Shown here: one piece after another, positions 31,914 through 41,320 of the stretch
How positions within the stretch are numbered: the first letter of the stretch is position 1
Layout of the letters: each line of letters starts with the position of its first letter
Assembly (NCBI RefSeq): GCF_963973895.1
Contig: NZ_CAXBBF010000002.1
Direction: 5' to 3' (one strand)
Length of the DNA: 64,000 bases
Source: Porticoccus sp950063125
Lineage (GTDB): Bacteria > Pseudomonadota > Gammaproteobacteria > Pseudomonadales > Porticoccaceae
Notes under the pieces: model-generated
Databases searched by the model: none
Told to the model about the DNA's origin: nothing
What the model saw: only the letters and a program-made list of their open reading frames with translations
Position numbers and translations under genes: made by a program

Positions 31914-32096
31914 CCACGGCCAAATAATGCGCTCATTCTTCATAGCGGGGTGAATCAATCGCAACCATTCAAATCGGGACGCTCAAAACGCCAGCCGTCG
32001 TTGATCATCACCCAATTTAGAAGGGGTGAATTCGTTTCTCACACCTGGATTGGTTTTTTAGTCTCAACAGATGCAACAAATTAATGTGGAGGGACC

Positions 32097-33257
32097 CTAG
32101 CGAATTAAATCGCTGATTTCCTTTACCAGCATCGGCTGACTGCGTACCAGCGCGTTCAGATTGTTTCGCTCTTTGTCCAGCCACCCGGCGATGTTTTCAG
32201 CGGTAAGATTTTTGCCAAAACCATCATGGCTATCGTCGTGATTCCACAGGCGGTCGATGACCACTCGCCCCATTTGATGATTGTAATGACTCGATTCCCA
32301 ATACCATTGCATTCGATGCTGTTTATCGCCCGGTTCGGGAAATGGCTCACTAGTGTAGGGGGAAATTGTCGAAAAATCCGTCAGTGTCACACGGCAACCC
32401 TTTTTCTGATACTGACTGACCATGTCCGCGAGCTGCGTTTTCCAGTTAAAAAACAGACCGAGATGACCCACTTCCCGAATCAACAAAAGCTGCCGGATAT
32501 GTATGGGGGAAATAAACAGTCTGACATCCGTATTGTTCAGACAGGCATCGGCGAGCAGCGCATTCAGTGTCGCCACCCTCTCCACATAAACCCCTGTATC
32601 AAACCTTGAATAACGGCGGGCCAAATGTGCCTCGACCTTGCGCGTCATCCGTCGATGGCCGGATACCTCAAGTTTCTCCAGCATGGTTTCTGAATTTGCA
32701 CCGCCGTTAAGGGTTGTGTTGTATGGGCGAAACATCACTTTTGCAGAGGCCAGGAAAGCGTTTTTTGACCAGAGCGCAACCGCCAGCTTTTTTAACCAGA
32801 TTGGGAAACCGTCAGCATCGAGCCACGGCCCCGGTGTGGAGCCGCCAACAAGCTCTCTGTCAGGAAGAAATTGCCCCAAATCCAGACCGATCACCAGATG
32901 TCGCACGACATGGTCTTCAAGAACAATCCGTATATAGCGATCAAGCTCATCAAAACGCGCACCGGGCAAACCGAGATTCAGTATCACACCCAACCGTTCC
33001 GTCAATTGTCGGTCATCCACAGCGAAGCCACGTTTGACTCTTGAGTTTCCGGCTATGAGGGTATCCGGTCGATGGGTGTCGATCGACAAATTCTGTGCCG
33101 TTCGATCATCTCCCCAAACGCGCTCTCCCAAAAAAGTGCCAACATGCACGTCGTGGTTGCGAAAATAACCCAATGGATCAAGCGCAAAGTTGAGTGCGCC
33201 ACCGAGCAGAAAAATCGCCGCCAGCGAACAGAAAAAATAACGGAGGTAAGTATTCAT
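32097..33257 (-). CDS. MBOAT-partner membrane-anchored protein, SGNH/AlgJ-like
   Basis: A 386-residue protein with an N-terminal membrane anchor (YFFCSLAAIFLLGGALNFAL) and a large periplasmic part. It has features seen in partners of cell-surface O-acyltransferases: an early GNSRVKRGF block (like the block I Ser of SGNH hydrolases), VIGLDLGQFLPD, and a C-terminal region with WYWESSHYNHQMGRVVIDRLW, in which the Asp/His-type catalytic element may lie. It begins 2 nt after the MBOAT stop. The exact enzyme activity is inferred. The longer frame upstream of 33257 lies in the MBOAT gene and is rejected. Confidence 0.72.
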   Translation of the reverse strand: MNTYLRYFFCSLAAIFLLGGALNFALDPLGYFRNHDVHVGTFLGERVWGDDRTAQNLSIDTHRPDTLIAGNSRVKRGFAVDDRQLTERLGVILNLGLPGARFDELDRYIRIVLEDHVVRHLVIGLDLGQFLPDRELVGGSTPGPWLDADGFPIWLKKLAVALWSKNAFLASAKVMFRPYNTTLNGGANSETMLEKLEVSGHRRMTRKVEAHLARRYSRFDTGVYVERVATLNALLADACLNNTDVRLFISPIHIRQLLLIREVGHLGLFFNWKTQLADMVSQYQKKGCRVTLTDFSTISPYTSEPFPEPGDKQHRMQWYWESSHYNHQMGRVVIDRLWNHDDSHDGFGKNLTAENIAGWLDKERNNLNALVRSQPMLVKEISDLIR

Positions 33258-33259
33258 GG

Positions 33260-34777
33260 TCAGAATTGGTAGTAGATAAAGCGACTGGTTCCGCTCATGA
33301 AAATCAGTGCGGAACACAACAAGGCTGCCATGATAATCGCCCATCGACGACTCAGCCCAAACACCTGATGTCGAAACCAGGGCAACAGATCCGGTGCGGT
33401 TTTTTCGGGGCTCGAAGTGCGTTGGTCCAGCGCTGTCCAGTGCCTGGCAAACAGGCGTCGAGTGCTGGGCATCCCCCAAACAATCAGCACCATCAGGACC
33501 AGGTTGATTAAAACCCAGCGGTCAAACGTGCGATCGATGTGCTGATAAAGCGCGGTAATGTCTCCACTGAAAGTGGTTTGCAGGGCAACCATCATCTGCT
33601 CATACATACCGAATGCCACCTGCAGGTCACTCGAACGAAACAGCACACCGAGCAGGACCGTCACCAGGAATGTCAGCAACATCGAAAACCATGGGAACCC
33701 GCTTTTCCGAAAAGATAATCCAAGTTTTCCGGCAAGGACCCCGCGGTAGTGAACCCCCAGCATCAGCAGGCTTTGCAGTGCACCCCAGACGATAAATGTC
33801 GCACCGAGACCATGCCAGAATCCCGACAAAAGTGTCGTCACTGCCAGGGCACCCACATGGCCGACCTTAAATGTCTTGGCACGGGCCAGGGGAAAGAACA
33901 CGTACTGGCGCATAAAAGCGCCAAACGAAATATGCCAGCGTCGCCAATAATCAAAACGGTTCACTGCCCGGTACGGGGCATCGAAATTGATGGGTAGATT
34001 GATATTGAGCATCCGGGCAAGGCCAATCGCCATATCCGAATAGGCAGAAAAATCAAAGTAAATCTGGAGCGTAAAACCCAGCGCCGCAGCCCAGGCATCT
34101 ACCGGCGCAATGCTTTCACCTTGGGCAACATTCCCGTATACGCCATCAACGAATGGCGCAATGCTGTCGGCCAGCACCACTTTTTTGAAAAGACCAACAA
34201 TGAAAATACACATTCCCAGGGAGAAGTTATCCGGGTTCCAGCGAAATAACCCGGCGCTCCTGAACTGGGGTTGCAATTCACGGTAATGGACAATCGGGCC
34301 CATGATTAACTGCGGAAAAAATGTGATAAAAAGCACGTACTCCAGTGCACTGCCTTCCGTAAGTTTGCCCTTGTAGGTGTCCACCAGAAAGGCGATTTGC
34401 TGGAAAGTAATAAAAGATATCCCAAGGGGGATCAGAATATGGTGGGTCGTACTGAAGGCTGCACCGTTGCCACCAAAAACAGCAATGACCAGCTTGAAAT
34501 AAAACAGTAGCGCCACATTGGCCAGTACTGCAATCCATAGGCACAGCCGCCGGTAACGGGGCAGTTTACGGATGAGCCGCGCAGCAAGATAATTGAATAA
34601 CAGGGACGCCAGCAACAGCCAGAGATAGGACAGCTCCCAGCTGGCATAAAAAATCAGCGAGGCGACAACCAGCCAGAGCAGCCCTCCGGTACGCCCGGCA
34701 AGATGCCCCACACCATAAAAACCGGCCAACACCAGTGGCAGGAAAACCAGCAGGAAAAGATAGGAGTTGAACAACAT
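33260..34777 (-). CDS. MBOAT-family O-acyltransferase (AlgI-like)
   Basis: A 505-residue polytopic membrane protein with about 12 hydrophobic segments. It carries the AlgI/DltB core signatures: FPQLIMGPIVHYRELQPQF, YFDFSAYSDMAIGLARMLNINLPINFDAPY, NRFDYWRRWHISFGAFMRQYVFFPL, and the catalytic His in LLSGFWHGLGATFIVWG. It moves an acyl group across the inner membrane for O-acylation of an extracellular glycan. It lies 12 nt downstream of the bioC-like gene and directly upstream of its probable periplasmic partner. Confidence 0.93.
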   Translation of the reverse strand: MLFNSYLFLLVFLPLVLAGFYGVGHLAGRTGGLLWLVVASLIFYASWELSYLWLLLASLLFNYLAARLIRKLPRYRRLCLWIAVLANVALLFYFKLVIAVFGGNGAAFSTTHHILIPLGISFITFQQIAFLVDTYKGKLTEGSALEYVLFITFFPQLIMGPIVHYRELQPQFRSAGLFRWNPDNFSLGMCIFIVGLFKKVVLADSIAPFVDGVYGNVAQGESIAPVDAWAAALGFTLQIYFDFSAYSDMAIGLARMLNINLPINFDAPYRAVNRFDYWRRWHISFGAFMRQYVFFPLARAKTFKVGHVGALAVTTLLSGFWHGLGATFIVWGALQSLLMLGVHYRGVLAGKLGLSFRKSGFPWFSMLLTFLVTVLLGVLFRSSDLQVAFGMYEQMMVALQTTFSGDITALYQHIDRTFDRWVLINLVLMVLIVWGMPSTRRLFARHWTALDQRTSSPEKTAPDLLPWFRHQVFGLSRRWAIIMAALLCSALIFMSGTSRFIYYQF

Positions 34778-34789
34778 TGTGGCCGGGCT

Positions 34790-35686
34790 CTAACCAATGG
34801 GCCGGCGATAGAACAGAAAGCAGGTGTGATAGGTCGCCTGAATTTCGCGACTACCGGGTTTTTGATAGAGCGCTTCGTAGTAGTGGGGCATATCCCTGAG
34901 CACAGCCCTCGGAATCCGCCGCTGGCCCGCCTGGGAGTTCACTGCCCCGGCATCTTTAATGGACTGTAAAAACGTCCTGACATCGGCAAAATGCGCAAGA
35001 ATATCCCGCTCAACCAGCTCGGCCTCCGGCAGTATCTGGCGAAGATAATCGACAGACTTCATCGGCACCACATGATTTTGAACAGCGAGCTGATTTTTCT
35101 GATAAGCGCAATTAAATGCATCTGCCAACTCACAGAAAGTGCGCTCGGCGAAGGTGCCCAGCGCCAGGAACCCGCCCGGAGCAAGCACCGAACACATTCT
35201 TTCGATGGCCTTATCGAGATGAACAAACCATTGCACCGTTGCATTCGAGACAATCAGATCAAACTGCCGGTTCAGTGATTGCAGATACTCTTCAGCGTCG
35301 ATAACCAGGTAGTCAGGCCCCGGTACCTGTTCCGTGGCATAGTCGATCATCTCCTGCGAAATATCGATCGCCGTTATGTTCGCTGAGGGGAACAGGGCTT
35401 TGAGCGCATTGGTCAGCCGACCGGTGCCGCAGCCGACTTCAAGAATTTCCTGAACCTCCGCATCGGGTAGCTCGCGGCGGATTTTGTCCAGCAGGCATTG
35501 CCCCATAACCTGCTGAACTGGCGTCGCGGCCTCATAACTCTCCGCACGGGAGCCAAAACGATTGGCCAGTGCCCTCTTATCGAGTTCGAGGTGCGTGTTT
35601 TTGATCGCAGACAAGGGTGACAAAAGTCCTGTTTTATCGATGCTCGCAGTAAGCTCCAGGAGCCCGAGCCGGGGCTCAACGGTCAT
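34790..35686 (-). CDS. bioC: BioC-like malonyl-ACP O-methyltransferase
   Basis: A 298-residue class I SAM methyltransferase. The N-terminus LDKRALANRFGSRAESYEAATPVQQVMGQCLL matches BioC, and SAM motif I is ILEVGCGTGRLTNAL, with IDISQEMIDYA and DLIVSNATVQWF following. BioC caps malonyl-ACP to start pimelate synthesis for biotin. The protein has about 30 extra N-terminal residues relative to BioC. The start at 35686 is uncertain, with no clear ribosome-binding site. The other bio genes are not here. Instead it is the first gene of a unit with an MBOAT acyltransferase, so a role in surface acylation should also be considered. Confidence 0.8.
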   Translation of the reverse strand: MTVEPRLGLLELTASIDKTGLLSPLSAIKNTHLELDKRALANRFGSRAESYEAATPVQQVMGQCLLDKIRRELPDAEVQEILEVGCGTGRLTNALKALFPSANITAIDISQEMIDYATEQVPGPDYLVIDAEEYLQSLNRQFDLIVSNATVQWFVHLDKAIERMCSVLAPGGFLALGTFAERTFCELADAFNCAYQKNQLAVQNHVVPMKSVDYLRQILPEAELVERDILAHFADVRTFLQSIKDAGAVNSQAGQRRIPRAVLRDMPHYYEALYQKPGSREIQATYHTCFLFYRRPIG

Positions 35687-35867
35687 CCATTGCTGTGAGA
35701 TGGGTTCTCACCTGCGCCAAATCACTGCAGGTCAGAAAATCCAGACTATTCTAGACAATCATGATGATAAAACAACCACTGGGCGAGAGGCACGGAATCG
35801 TCTAAGGTTGCAATCATTGATACGCAAGAAGGCCTCATAAGCCTGCCGAAAAAAGGGTGGAAAGACT

Positions 35868-38273
35868 ATGTTGTTATCACTGTTGCTGTTTATCGGTTTA
35901 CTCACAGCTGTATTTTATTACCGCCCGCCATTGCAAACCGGCTCTCTGGTTATGGTGGTCGGCACCATCTTGCTGACAATCTATTGCAGCGGTATGTGGC
36001 TGATATTGTTAGTGACGATCGGTGTATCCATCCTCCTCAATCATCCCCGGTGGCGTCAGCAATTGCTGATTAAACCGATGTATCACATGCTGCGAAAGTC
36101 CATGCCCACCATCAGCAAAACCGAGCAGGAAGCCCTGGAAGCTGGCACCACCTGGTGGGAAAAAGAGCTGTTCAGTGGCAAACCGGACTGGCATCAGTTT
36201 TCTGCGATTGCTCTGCCCCGGCTCAGTGAGCGGGAACAACAATTCCTCGACCATGAAGTGGTGGGACTGTGCCAGCTTATCGACGAGTGGGATGCGCATC
36301 AACGACAGGATCTCTCGCCGGAAGTCTGGGACTATCTGAGGCAACACGGCTTTTTCGGTCTGATCATCCCGGAGGAGTTTGGCGGGCTGGATTTCAGCCC
36401 TTATGCCCAGAGCCGCATCATGAGCAAAATTGCCAGTTGTTCACCCACGGCCGCAGTCACCGCCATGGTACCCAACTCACTGGGGCCTGGAGAACTGCTG
36501 GTAAAATACGGCACAGAAGAACAGAAACAGCGCTGGCTGCCGGGCCTTGCCAACGGCACAGAACTCCCCTGCTTCGGTCTGACGGGACCGGAGGCCGGAT
36601 CAGATGCGGGCTCGATTCCGGATCTCGGTATTGTCTGCAAAGGACAACATAACGGCGAGGAAGTACTCGGTCTCAGCCTGACTTTCAGCAAGCGCTGGAT
36701 CACTCTGGCACCGGTTGCGACGGCAATTGGCCTCGCCTTCAAACTGCGGGATCCTGACGGCTTGCTCGGCGACCCGGACACCGTGGAATACGGCATTACC
36801 TGTGCTCTGTTGCCCGCCGATCACCCCGGAGTCGAGATTGGTCGCCGCCACAATCCGGGGGCTCCGTTCATGAACGGGCCTATTAGTGGCACTGACGTGT
36901 TTATTCCCATCGACTGGATTATCGGCGGTGCCGAAATGGCCGGCAAAGGCTGGCGGATGCTGATCGAATGTCTGGGCGCAGGGCGCGGTGTATCCCTTCC
37001 GGCATTGGCGACTGCAAGCGGCGAAATGTGCTACCTCACAGTCGGGGCCTTTGCCCGGATCCGCCGCCAGTTCAATATGGAAATCGGCAAATTTGAAGGC
37101 GTTCAGGAGGCCACCGCCGAAATTGCCGCAGGTGCCTATACACTGGAAGCGATGCGGCAGATGGTGACCCGGGGACTGGCGGATGGTGCGCCCTCGGTAC
37201 TGACCGCCATGGCCAAGCTCCATGCCACTGAACGGATGCGGCAGATCGTCAATCACGCCATGGACGTGGTGGGTGGCCGGGCCATTCAATTGGGTCCGCG
37301 CAATTTTCTCGGCTCGATGTACCACTCGGTACCGGTGGCCATCACCGTGGAAGGCGCCAATATTCTGACCCGCTCCCTGATGATTTTTGGCCAGGGTGCC
37401 ATGCGCTGTCATCCCTATCTCTATGCCGAATTAAAAACGTTGCAACATGGCGATGAGCAAGCGGGACTGGCAGAATTTGATCCCCTTTTCAGGCAACATT
37501 TGGGACACATTTTCAGCAATATCGCACGGCTCAAGCTGTATGGCGTCACCGCGGCACGCTTCAGCCCGGTGCCCGACGACGCCTCTGATTTCAGTCGTCG
37601 GTGGTATCAGCGCATCAACCATCTGAGCGTAGCTCTGGCCAGTTGCTCCGACGTAGCCCTGGGTATACTTGGTGGGGATATCAAACGGCGGGAGCTATTG
37701 TCCGCCCGGCTTGGCGACGTCCACAGCGAACTGTTTATTGCCTGCAGCATCCTCAAGTACCACGATGCCAATCAACAGAACGATGCCACAGAAGCACACG
37801 CCCGTTATGCGGTGCAGCGCTCCCTGTTCAGGGCCCAACAGGCGTTGCTGTCATTTTGTGACAACTTCCCTTTGCGGTGGCTCGGCAAAATTCTGGCATT
37901 TACCTGCTTTCCTTTGGGGCGTATTCACCGGGCCCCGGATGATCATCAGATTCGTCGACTCGGCGGCCTGATCATGGAACCGAACCCCGTGCGGCAGGCA
38001 CTGAGCCAATTCGTGTATCTCAACGAAGATCCACTGGATCCTGTGGGGAGGGTTGAATCCACCTATCAGGCATTGCTCAAAACAGACAAACCCTGGCAGG
38101 CATTCGTTCGTGCACGCAACAAGGGGCTTCTGCAACATCCTGATAATCTGGATCTGGCACTGGCCAGCGCAGCTGAACAGGGCATCATCGGTGCTGCTGA
38201 TATCGAGCCCATTAAAGCCTACGACAAACAGCGTTATGACTGCCTGCTGACAGATCACTTTGAAGCGCTATAG
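35868..38273 (+). CDS. fadE: FadE-type acyl-CoA dehydrogenase
   Basis: An 801-residue flavoenzyme of the long gammaproteobacterial FadE group, catalysing the first oxidation of fatty-acid beta-oxidation. Two N-terminal membrane helices (about 1-70) are followed by acyl-CoA dehydrogenase N, middle and C domains: GFFGLIIPEEFGGLDFSPYAQS, CFGLTGPEAGSDAGSIPD and the C-terminal fold with HAMDVVGGRAIQLGPRNFLG. A long C-terminal DUF1974-type extension is present. It is probably membrane-associated. It is divergent from bioC and monocistronic. Confidence 0.95.
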   Translation: MLLSLLLFIGLLTAVFYYRPPLQTGSLVMVVGTILLTIYCSGMWLILLVTIGVSILLNHPRWRQQLLIKPMYHMLRKSMPTISKTEQEALEAGTTWWEKELFSGKPDWHQFSAIALPRLSEREQQFLDHEVVGLCQLIDEWDAHQRQDLSPEVWDYLRQHGFFGLIIPEEFGGLDFSPYAQSRIMSKIASCSPTAAVTAMVPNSLGPGELLVKYGTEEQKQRWLPGLANGTELPCFGLTGPEAGSDAGSIPDLGIVCKGQHNGEEVLGLSLTFSKRWITLAPVATAIGLAFKLRDPDGLLGDPDTVEYGITCALLPADHPGVEIGRRHNPGAPFMNGPISGTDVFIPIDWIIGGAEMAGKGWRMLIECLGAGRGVSLPALATASGEMCYLTVGAFARIRRQFNMEIGKFEGVQEATAEIAAGAYTLEAMRQMVTRGLADGAPSVLTAMAKLHATERMRQIVNHAMDVVGGRAIQLGPRNFLGSMYHSVPVAITVEGANILTRSLMIFGQGAMRCHPYLYAELKTLQHGDEQAGLAEFDPLFRQHLGHIFSNIARLKLYGVTAARFSPVPDDASDFSRRWYQRINHLSVALASCSDVALGILGGDIKRRELLSARLGDVHSELFIACSILKYHDANQQNDATEAHARYAVQRSLFRAQQALLSFCDNFPLRWLGKILAFTCFPLGRIHRAPDDHQIRRLGGLIMEPNPVRQALSQFVYLNEDPLDPVGRVESTYQALLKTDKPWQAFVRARNKGLLQHPDNLDLALASAAEQGIIGAADIEPIKAYDKQRYDCLLTDHFEAL

Positions 38274-38436
38274 ACGGGGTTGAGAGCCAGAGTAACAACC
38301 GATGGTGACAGCTGCAGTATTTCAGTGCCGGCCATGATCCGCCGGCCTGCTCTGTATCGTCTTCGACCCGGATGATCTTTAAGTCAGGTCTCTCAATCAA
38401 GCTGACTTGGAAATCAAACAGGCTACGACACAGGGT

Positions 38437-39225
38437 TCATAGCGATTTTTGGGTCGCCCGGCGCATCAGTGACAAGTAAAGCCGATTGGGTAGCAGCCGC
38501 AGCAATTTCATCCAGAACACAAATCGCCGCGGGAAAGCAATCTCGAAGCGACTGGACAGCAGTCCCCGATAAATAGCCATAGCGGCATCATCCACCTCCA
38601 TCAGCGCGGGCATCTGAAAGGTGTTTTTATCGGTCAACGGTGTTCGGACAAAACCGGGGTTAATCACCTGCAATCGCACCCCGGTGCCGTGTAAATCCAT
38701 GTACAGCGATTCGCACAGACTGATCAATGCCGCCTTGCTGGCACAGTAAGCTGCGGCCGTTGGCAGGCCCCGGTAACCTGCTACGGAGGCCATCACAGCA
38801 ATGTGGCCTTTCCGGTCGGCAAGATAACGATGCAGCACCGGATCGAGGCAGTTGATCGTGCCCTGAAGGTTGATATCCAATAGTCTGCGACAGCGCTGGG
38901 CAGAAAAGGCCTCGGCACTGGCGGGGTCGTGGGTCCCTGCGTTCAATACCACCAGTTCCGGAAACCGTTGTTCTCTGTCCCAGCGTTCAAACAGAGCGGC
39001 TATTTCGGCGGGGCGACGGATATCCAGGGGAACCGGAATAAATTTCCCGGGCGCAGAGACCAGCGATGACTGCAGCTGGTTTAGCTCGTCGAGATTGCGA
39101 GCAGAACCATAGACCGTTGCGCCACGCTCACAGAGCAAGCGTGCCAGTGCCGCACCGATACCCCGCCCTGCACCGGTAATCCATATACAGTGCCAGGGTA
39201 TTTGCATTTCTTGTTTAACATTCAT
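38437..39225 (-). CDS. Short-chain dehydrogenase/reductase
   Basis: A 262-residue classical SDR. The coenzyme motif WITGAGRGIGAALARLL is at about 15-31, NAG at about 95, the catalytic Ser in VMASVAGYRG, and YCASK (Tyr and Lys of YxxxK) at about 160. PGFVRTPL follows. The substrate is unknown. It is the last gene of the DUF2878-CHI-DUF3833-SDR unit of the sigma/ChrR island, a gene set often seen together with ChrR. The ATG at 39207 is an alternative start. Confidence 0.88.
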   Translation of the reverse strand: MNVKQEMQIPWHCIWITGAGRGIGAALARLLCERGATVYGSARNLDELNQLQSSLVSAPGKFIPVPLDIRRPAEIAALFERWDREQRFPELVVLNAGTHDPASAEAFSAQRCRRLLDINLQGTINCLDPVLHRYLADRKGHIAVMASVAGYRGLPTAAAYCASKAALISLCESLYMDLHGTGVRLQVINPGFVRTPLTDKNTFQMPALMEVDDAAMAIYRGLLSSRFEIAFPRRFVFWMKLLRLLPNRLYLSLMRRATQKSL

Positions 39226-39283
39226 GATAGTCTTTACCGTCTCGAAAATAATGCTCTAAATGACAATCCAGTAAAATGACACC

Positions 39284-39850
39284 CTAGGACTGACAGGCTG
39301 GCCAGGCATCATTGGCGGGTTGATCAGACTCACGGCGAATGTAAAGCGTGATCTCACCCACGGGGATACCAAATTTGCTCATGGTGGCGCGGTTGATCAA
39401 ATTGTTCTCATCCACCAGATAGAGCCAGTCATTCAGCTTGATGTGGCGCACCTTGCCGTTGACAGGAATTTCCAGCACGTATTGCCAGTTCAGCGCATTG
39501 CCTTCGGTAGTGCCGGATGCCTGACCCACCACATCACCAGCTGTACCGGTATATTGATTGCCGGTTTTGGTGAGGCGCCAGCAGCGGGTTTGCTGTTCAC
39601 CGTCATTGAAGAAAAATTGTTCATCCAGAACCCCTTCGCCATCCTGCCAGGAGGCATTGATTTCCGCCCTGAAACGGCGAATCACCTTGCCGCGAAAATC
39701 CTGTACCATGCCATAGGCCACCAGATGGCCGTTGAAGAATTTGTCCAGGTGCAGCTCCGGCGTTTCATGCTGGTAATCCGTGATCGTGGAGGAGCAACCA
39801 GCCAATAACAGGCCAGCGAGACAAATACTTTTTGATACATTGCGGACCAT
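39284..39850 (-). CDS. DUF3833 lipoprotein
   Basis: A 188-residue lipoprotein. The lipobox LLAGC puts the lipidated Cys near residue 19. The mature domain contains FFNGHLVAYGMVQDFRGKVIRRF and ends EITLYIRRE, as in the DUF3833 family, whose members are thought to be envelope-associated and lipocalin-like. The function is unknown. It lies 15 nt downstream of the chalcone-isomerase-like gene in the same unit. Confidence 0.85.
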   Translation of the reverse strand: MVRNVSKSICLAGLLLAGCSSTITDYQHETPELHLDKFFNGHLVAYGMVQDFRGKVIRRFRAEINASWQDGEGVLDEQFFFNDGEQQTRCWRLTKTGNQYTGTAGDVVGQASGTTEGNALNWQYVLEIPVNGKVRHIKLNDWLYLVDENNLINRATMSKFGIPVGEITLYIRRESDQPANDAWPACQS

Positions 39851-39865
39851 TAAAAACTCCTCTTT

Positions 39866-40375
39866 TCAGCGTTCTCCCCGAAGTTTTCGGGTCAGTTTTG
39901 GATAGGCACTATCGTCTGCCAACCAGATATTCAAAAAGGCCTTGGCAAACACAGGATCCTCCAGGGAACCGATGTATTGACCATTGTGATGAAAGTGACC
40001 CCGGCCTTCCGGATCCATATAAAAGGTCAGCTCATCCCCCTCTGTCAGGTTTGGCCACATATTGGCTAGGCGCGTCATCCATCGATCCAGTTGCTCGTCC
40101 GGCAAATCACCGATCTGTTTGCGGGTTTCACTCACCAGTCTGGTGTTGCTGATATCCCGTCGGTAGGTGAGCCTCAGCATCAGAGGCCCCTGTAATTTTT
40201 CGTAGCGTCCGGAAGCGCTGTAGAGTTCGGCTCTGTATATCTTCATAAAAAAGACCCGGAGCTCTGCATGGCCGACAGACTGCAACCGGTCCGGCACGGG
40301 CACGGCCTGTACCGAAACAACAAAGAATGACAACAATATCGCAAGCAGTGCCCTACCAACCCTGTACACGATCAC
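39866..40375 (-). CDS. Chalcone isomerase-like periplasmic protein
   Basis: A 169-residue exported protein. A signal peptide (to about VQA) is followed by a chalcone-isomerase-fold domain (VGHAELRVFFMKIYRAELYS, LRLTYRRDIS, GDELTFYMDPEGRGHFHHNG, FAKAFLNIWL). Bacterial members of this fold are generally thought to bind fatty acids or other lipids rather than flavonoids. It overlaps the end of DUF2878 by 23 nt and precedes DUF3833, which suggests a shared role in handling oxidised or modified lipids. Confidence 0.86.
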   Translation of the reverse strand: MIVYRVGRALLAILLSFFVVSVQAVPVPDRLQSVGHAELRVFFMKIYRAELYSASGRYEKLQGPLMLRLTYRRDISNTRLVSETRKQIGDLPDEQLDRWMTRLANMWPNLTEGDELTFYMDPEGRGHFHHNGQYIGSLEDPVFAKAFLNIWLADDSAYPKLTRKLRGER

Positions 40376-40874
40376 CTCCCAGCCGGTCTGCCAGCAACAT
40401 CAGTGCGGGAAACAAAGCCATCCAGACAACCGCCAGAAGCATAAGGGAAGGAACCACAGCAAAACCGAAATCTGCCGCCCCCAGGTTAACTGCTGCCCAG
40501 TAGGTCAGTGCCCCAGCCACTGATCCGGCGGCTGCTGAGAGCAGGTAGCGCCTGGAAAAAAACCGCAGACATTGACGCAGGGTGGCAGCAAAACCCAGCC
40601 ACAGCAGCACCAGCCAGACCGGGGGCCAGGGGTTATCCTGACTGAAAACAAACACCCCGCCGAGGGTAAGCAGAGCATCAACCGTAAAGCCCAATATTGC
40701 ACACACCAGTAATACGTGGATCTCCCCTACAGGCTGACTGTGAAAGGCGATATGCAACGCCAGCAGTAATAAAACTACTGGAGCTGCACTATTGCCCAGC
40801 AACACAGACAGCCACCAGATGAACTGAAAGCCAGCGAGGTTGACCCAGAAACACTCGGAAATGCCAGAAAACAA
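40353..40874 (-). CDS. DUF2878 membrane protein
   Basis: A 173-residue polytopic membrane protein of about five helices, matching DUF2878 (FWVNLAGFQFIWWLSVLLG at the N-terminus, ALLTLGGVFVF, and WMALFPALMLLADRL at the end). Initiation is placed at TTG (40874) because GGGAG lies 8 nt upstream. The longer ATG frame would read through the promoter. A sigma-E-like promoter, TGATCT-N18-TAACA, ends 26 nt before this start. It is the first gene of a four-gene unit. Confidence 0.82.
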   Translation of the reverse strand: MFSGISECFWVNLAGFQFIWWLSVLLGNSAAPVVLLLLALHIAFHSQPVGEIHVLLVCAILGFTVDALLTLGGVFVFSQDNPWPPVWLVLLWLGFAATLRQCLRFFSRRYLLSAAAGSVAGALTYWAAVNLGAADFGFAVVPSLMLLAVVWMALFPALMLLADRLGGDRVQGW

Positions 40875-40900
40875 GGTTTGATCTCCCGTTGTAATGGAAC

Positions 40901-40929
40901 TGTTACGATTTACCACTACAGTCAGATCA
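40901..40929 (-). promoter_or_regulatory. Sigma-E/ChrR-type promoter of the DUF2878 unit
   Basis: On the minus strand TGATCT (40929-40924), an 18-nt spacer and TAACA (40905-40901) match the R. sphaeroides sigma-E element (TGATCC, 18 nt, TAAKA) with one change in each box. It would give a short leader containing the GGGAG binding site of the DUF2878 TTG start. Confidence 0.6.
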
Positions 40930-40937
40930 TCGGTCAC

Positions 40938-40966
40938 TGATCCAGGCAACCAGACAGCGCGTATTG
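40938..40966 (+). promoter_or_regulatory. Weaker sigma-E-type promoter of the DUF6482-gpx unit
   Basis: TGATCC (40938-40943), an 18-nt spacer and TATTG (40962-40966). The -35 is perfect and the spacing is that of the other sites, but the -10 is a poor match. It drives away from the DUF2878 promoter toward the genes at 41.0-43.4 kb. Confidence 0.4.
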
Positions 40967-41001
40967 ATCAGGGACAACAGCACCATCAACAGGTGGCAAT
41001 A

Positions 41002-41307
41002 ATGACAATCAAGCTTTTGAAGCGATTACGGAAAATGCGGCAATTGGATACCGTCCGGTTTATCCAGAACGCCTGTGCCCCCATGGTGCTTCAGGTGGCC
41101 TTTTTTGATAATGGGCAATTGCGAAAACAACTGATCAGGACCCGCGAGGGAGGGGTGATGACCTGCCGCCATTTGGGTGAGGCCTATGCGCTTTGTCGCT
41201 CCGCTGGCGTGCACCACGCTGAACTGGTGCAGATCGTCAGCCACGATGAAGCCTGTGCCGGTAACATTACCACCGCCACTGGGCCCGTTATGTCGCTGAC
41301 CTTTTAG
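41002..41307 (+). CDS. DUF6482 family small protein
   Basis: A 101-residue cytosolic protein similar to the DUF6482 family. The sequence VMTCRHLGEAYALCRSAGVHHAELVQIVSHDEACAGN corresponds to the conserved C-terminal block of that family. The function is unknown. The ATG at 41002 is chosen because the region upstream runs into the promoter. AGGTGG lies a few bases ahead. It leads a unit with gpx, a flavoprotein and a DCC protein. Confidence 0.65.
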   Translation: MTIKLLKRLRKMRQLDTVRFIQNACAPMVLQVAFFDNGQLRKQLIRTREGGVMTCRHLGEAYALCRSAGVHHAELVQIVSHDEACAGNITTATGPVMSLTF

Positions 41308-41320
41308 GAGTGATATACCC

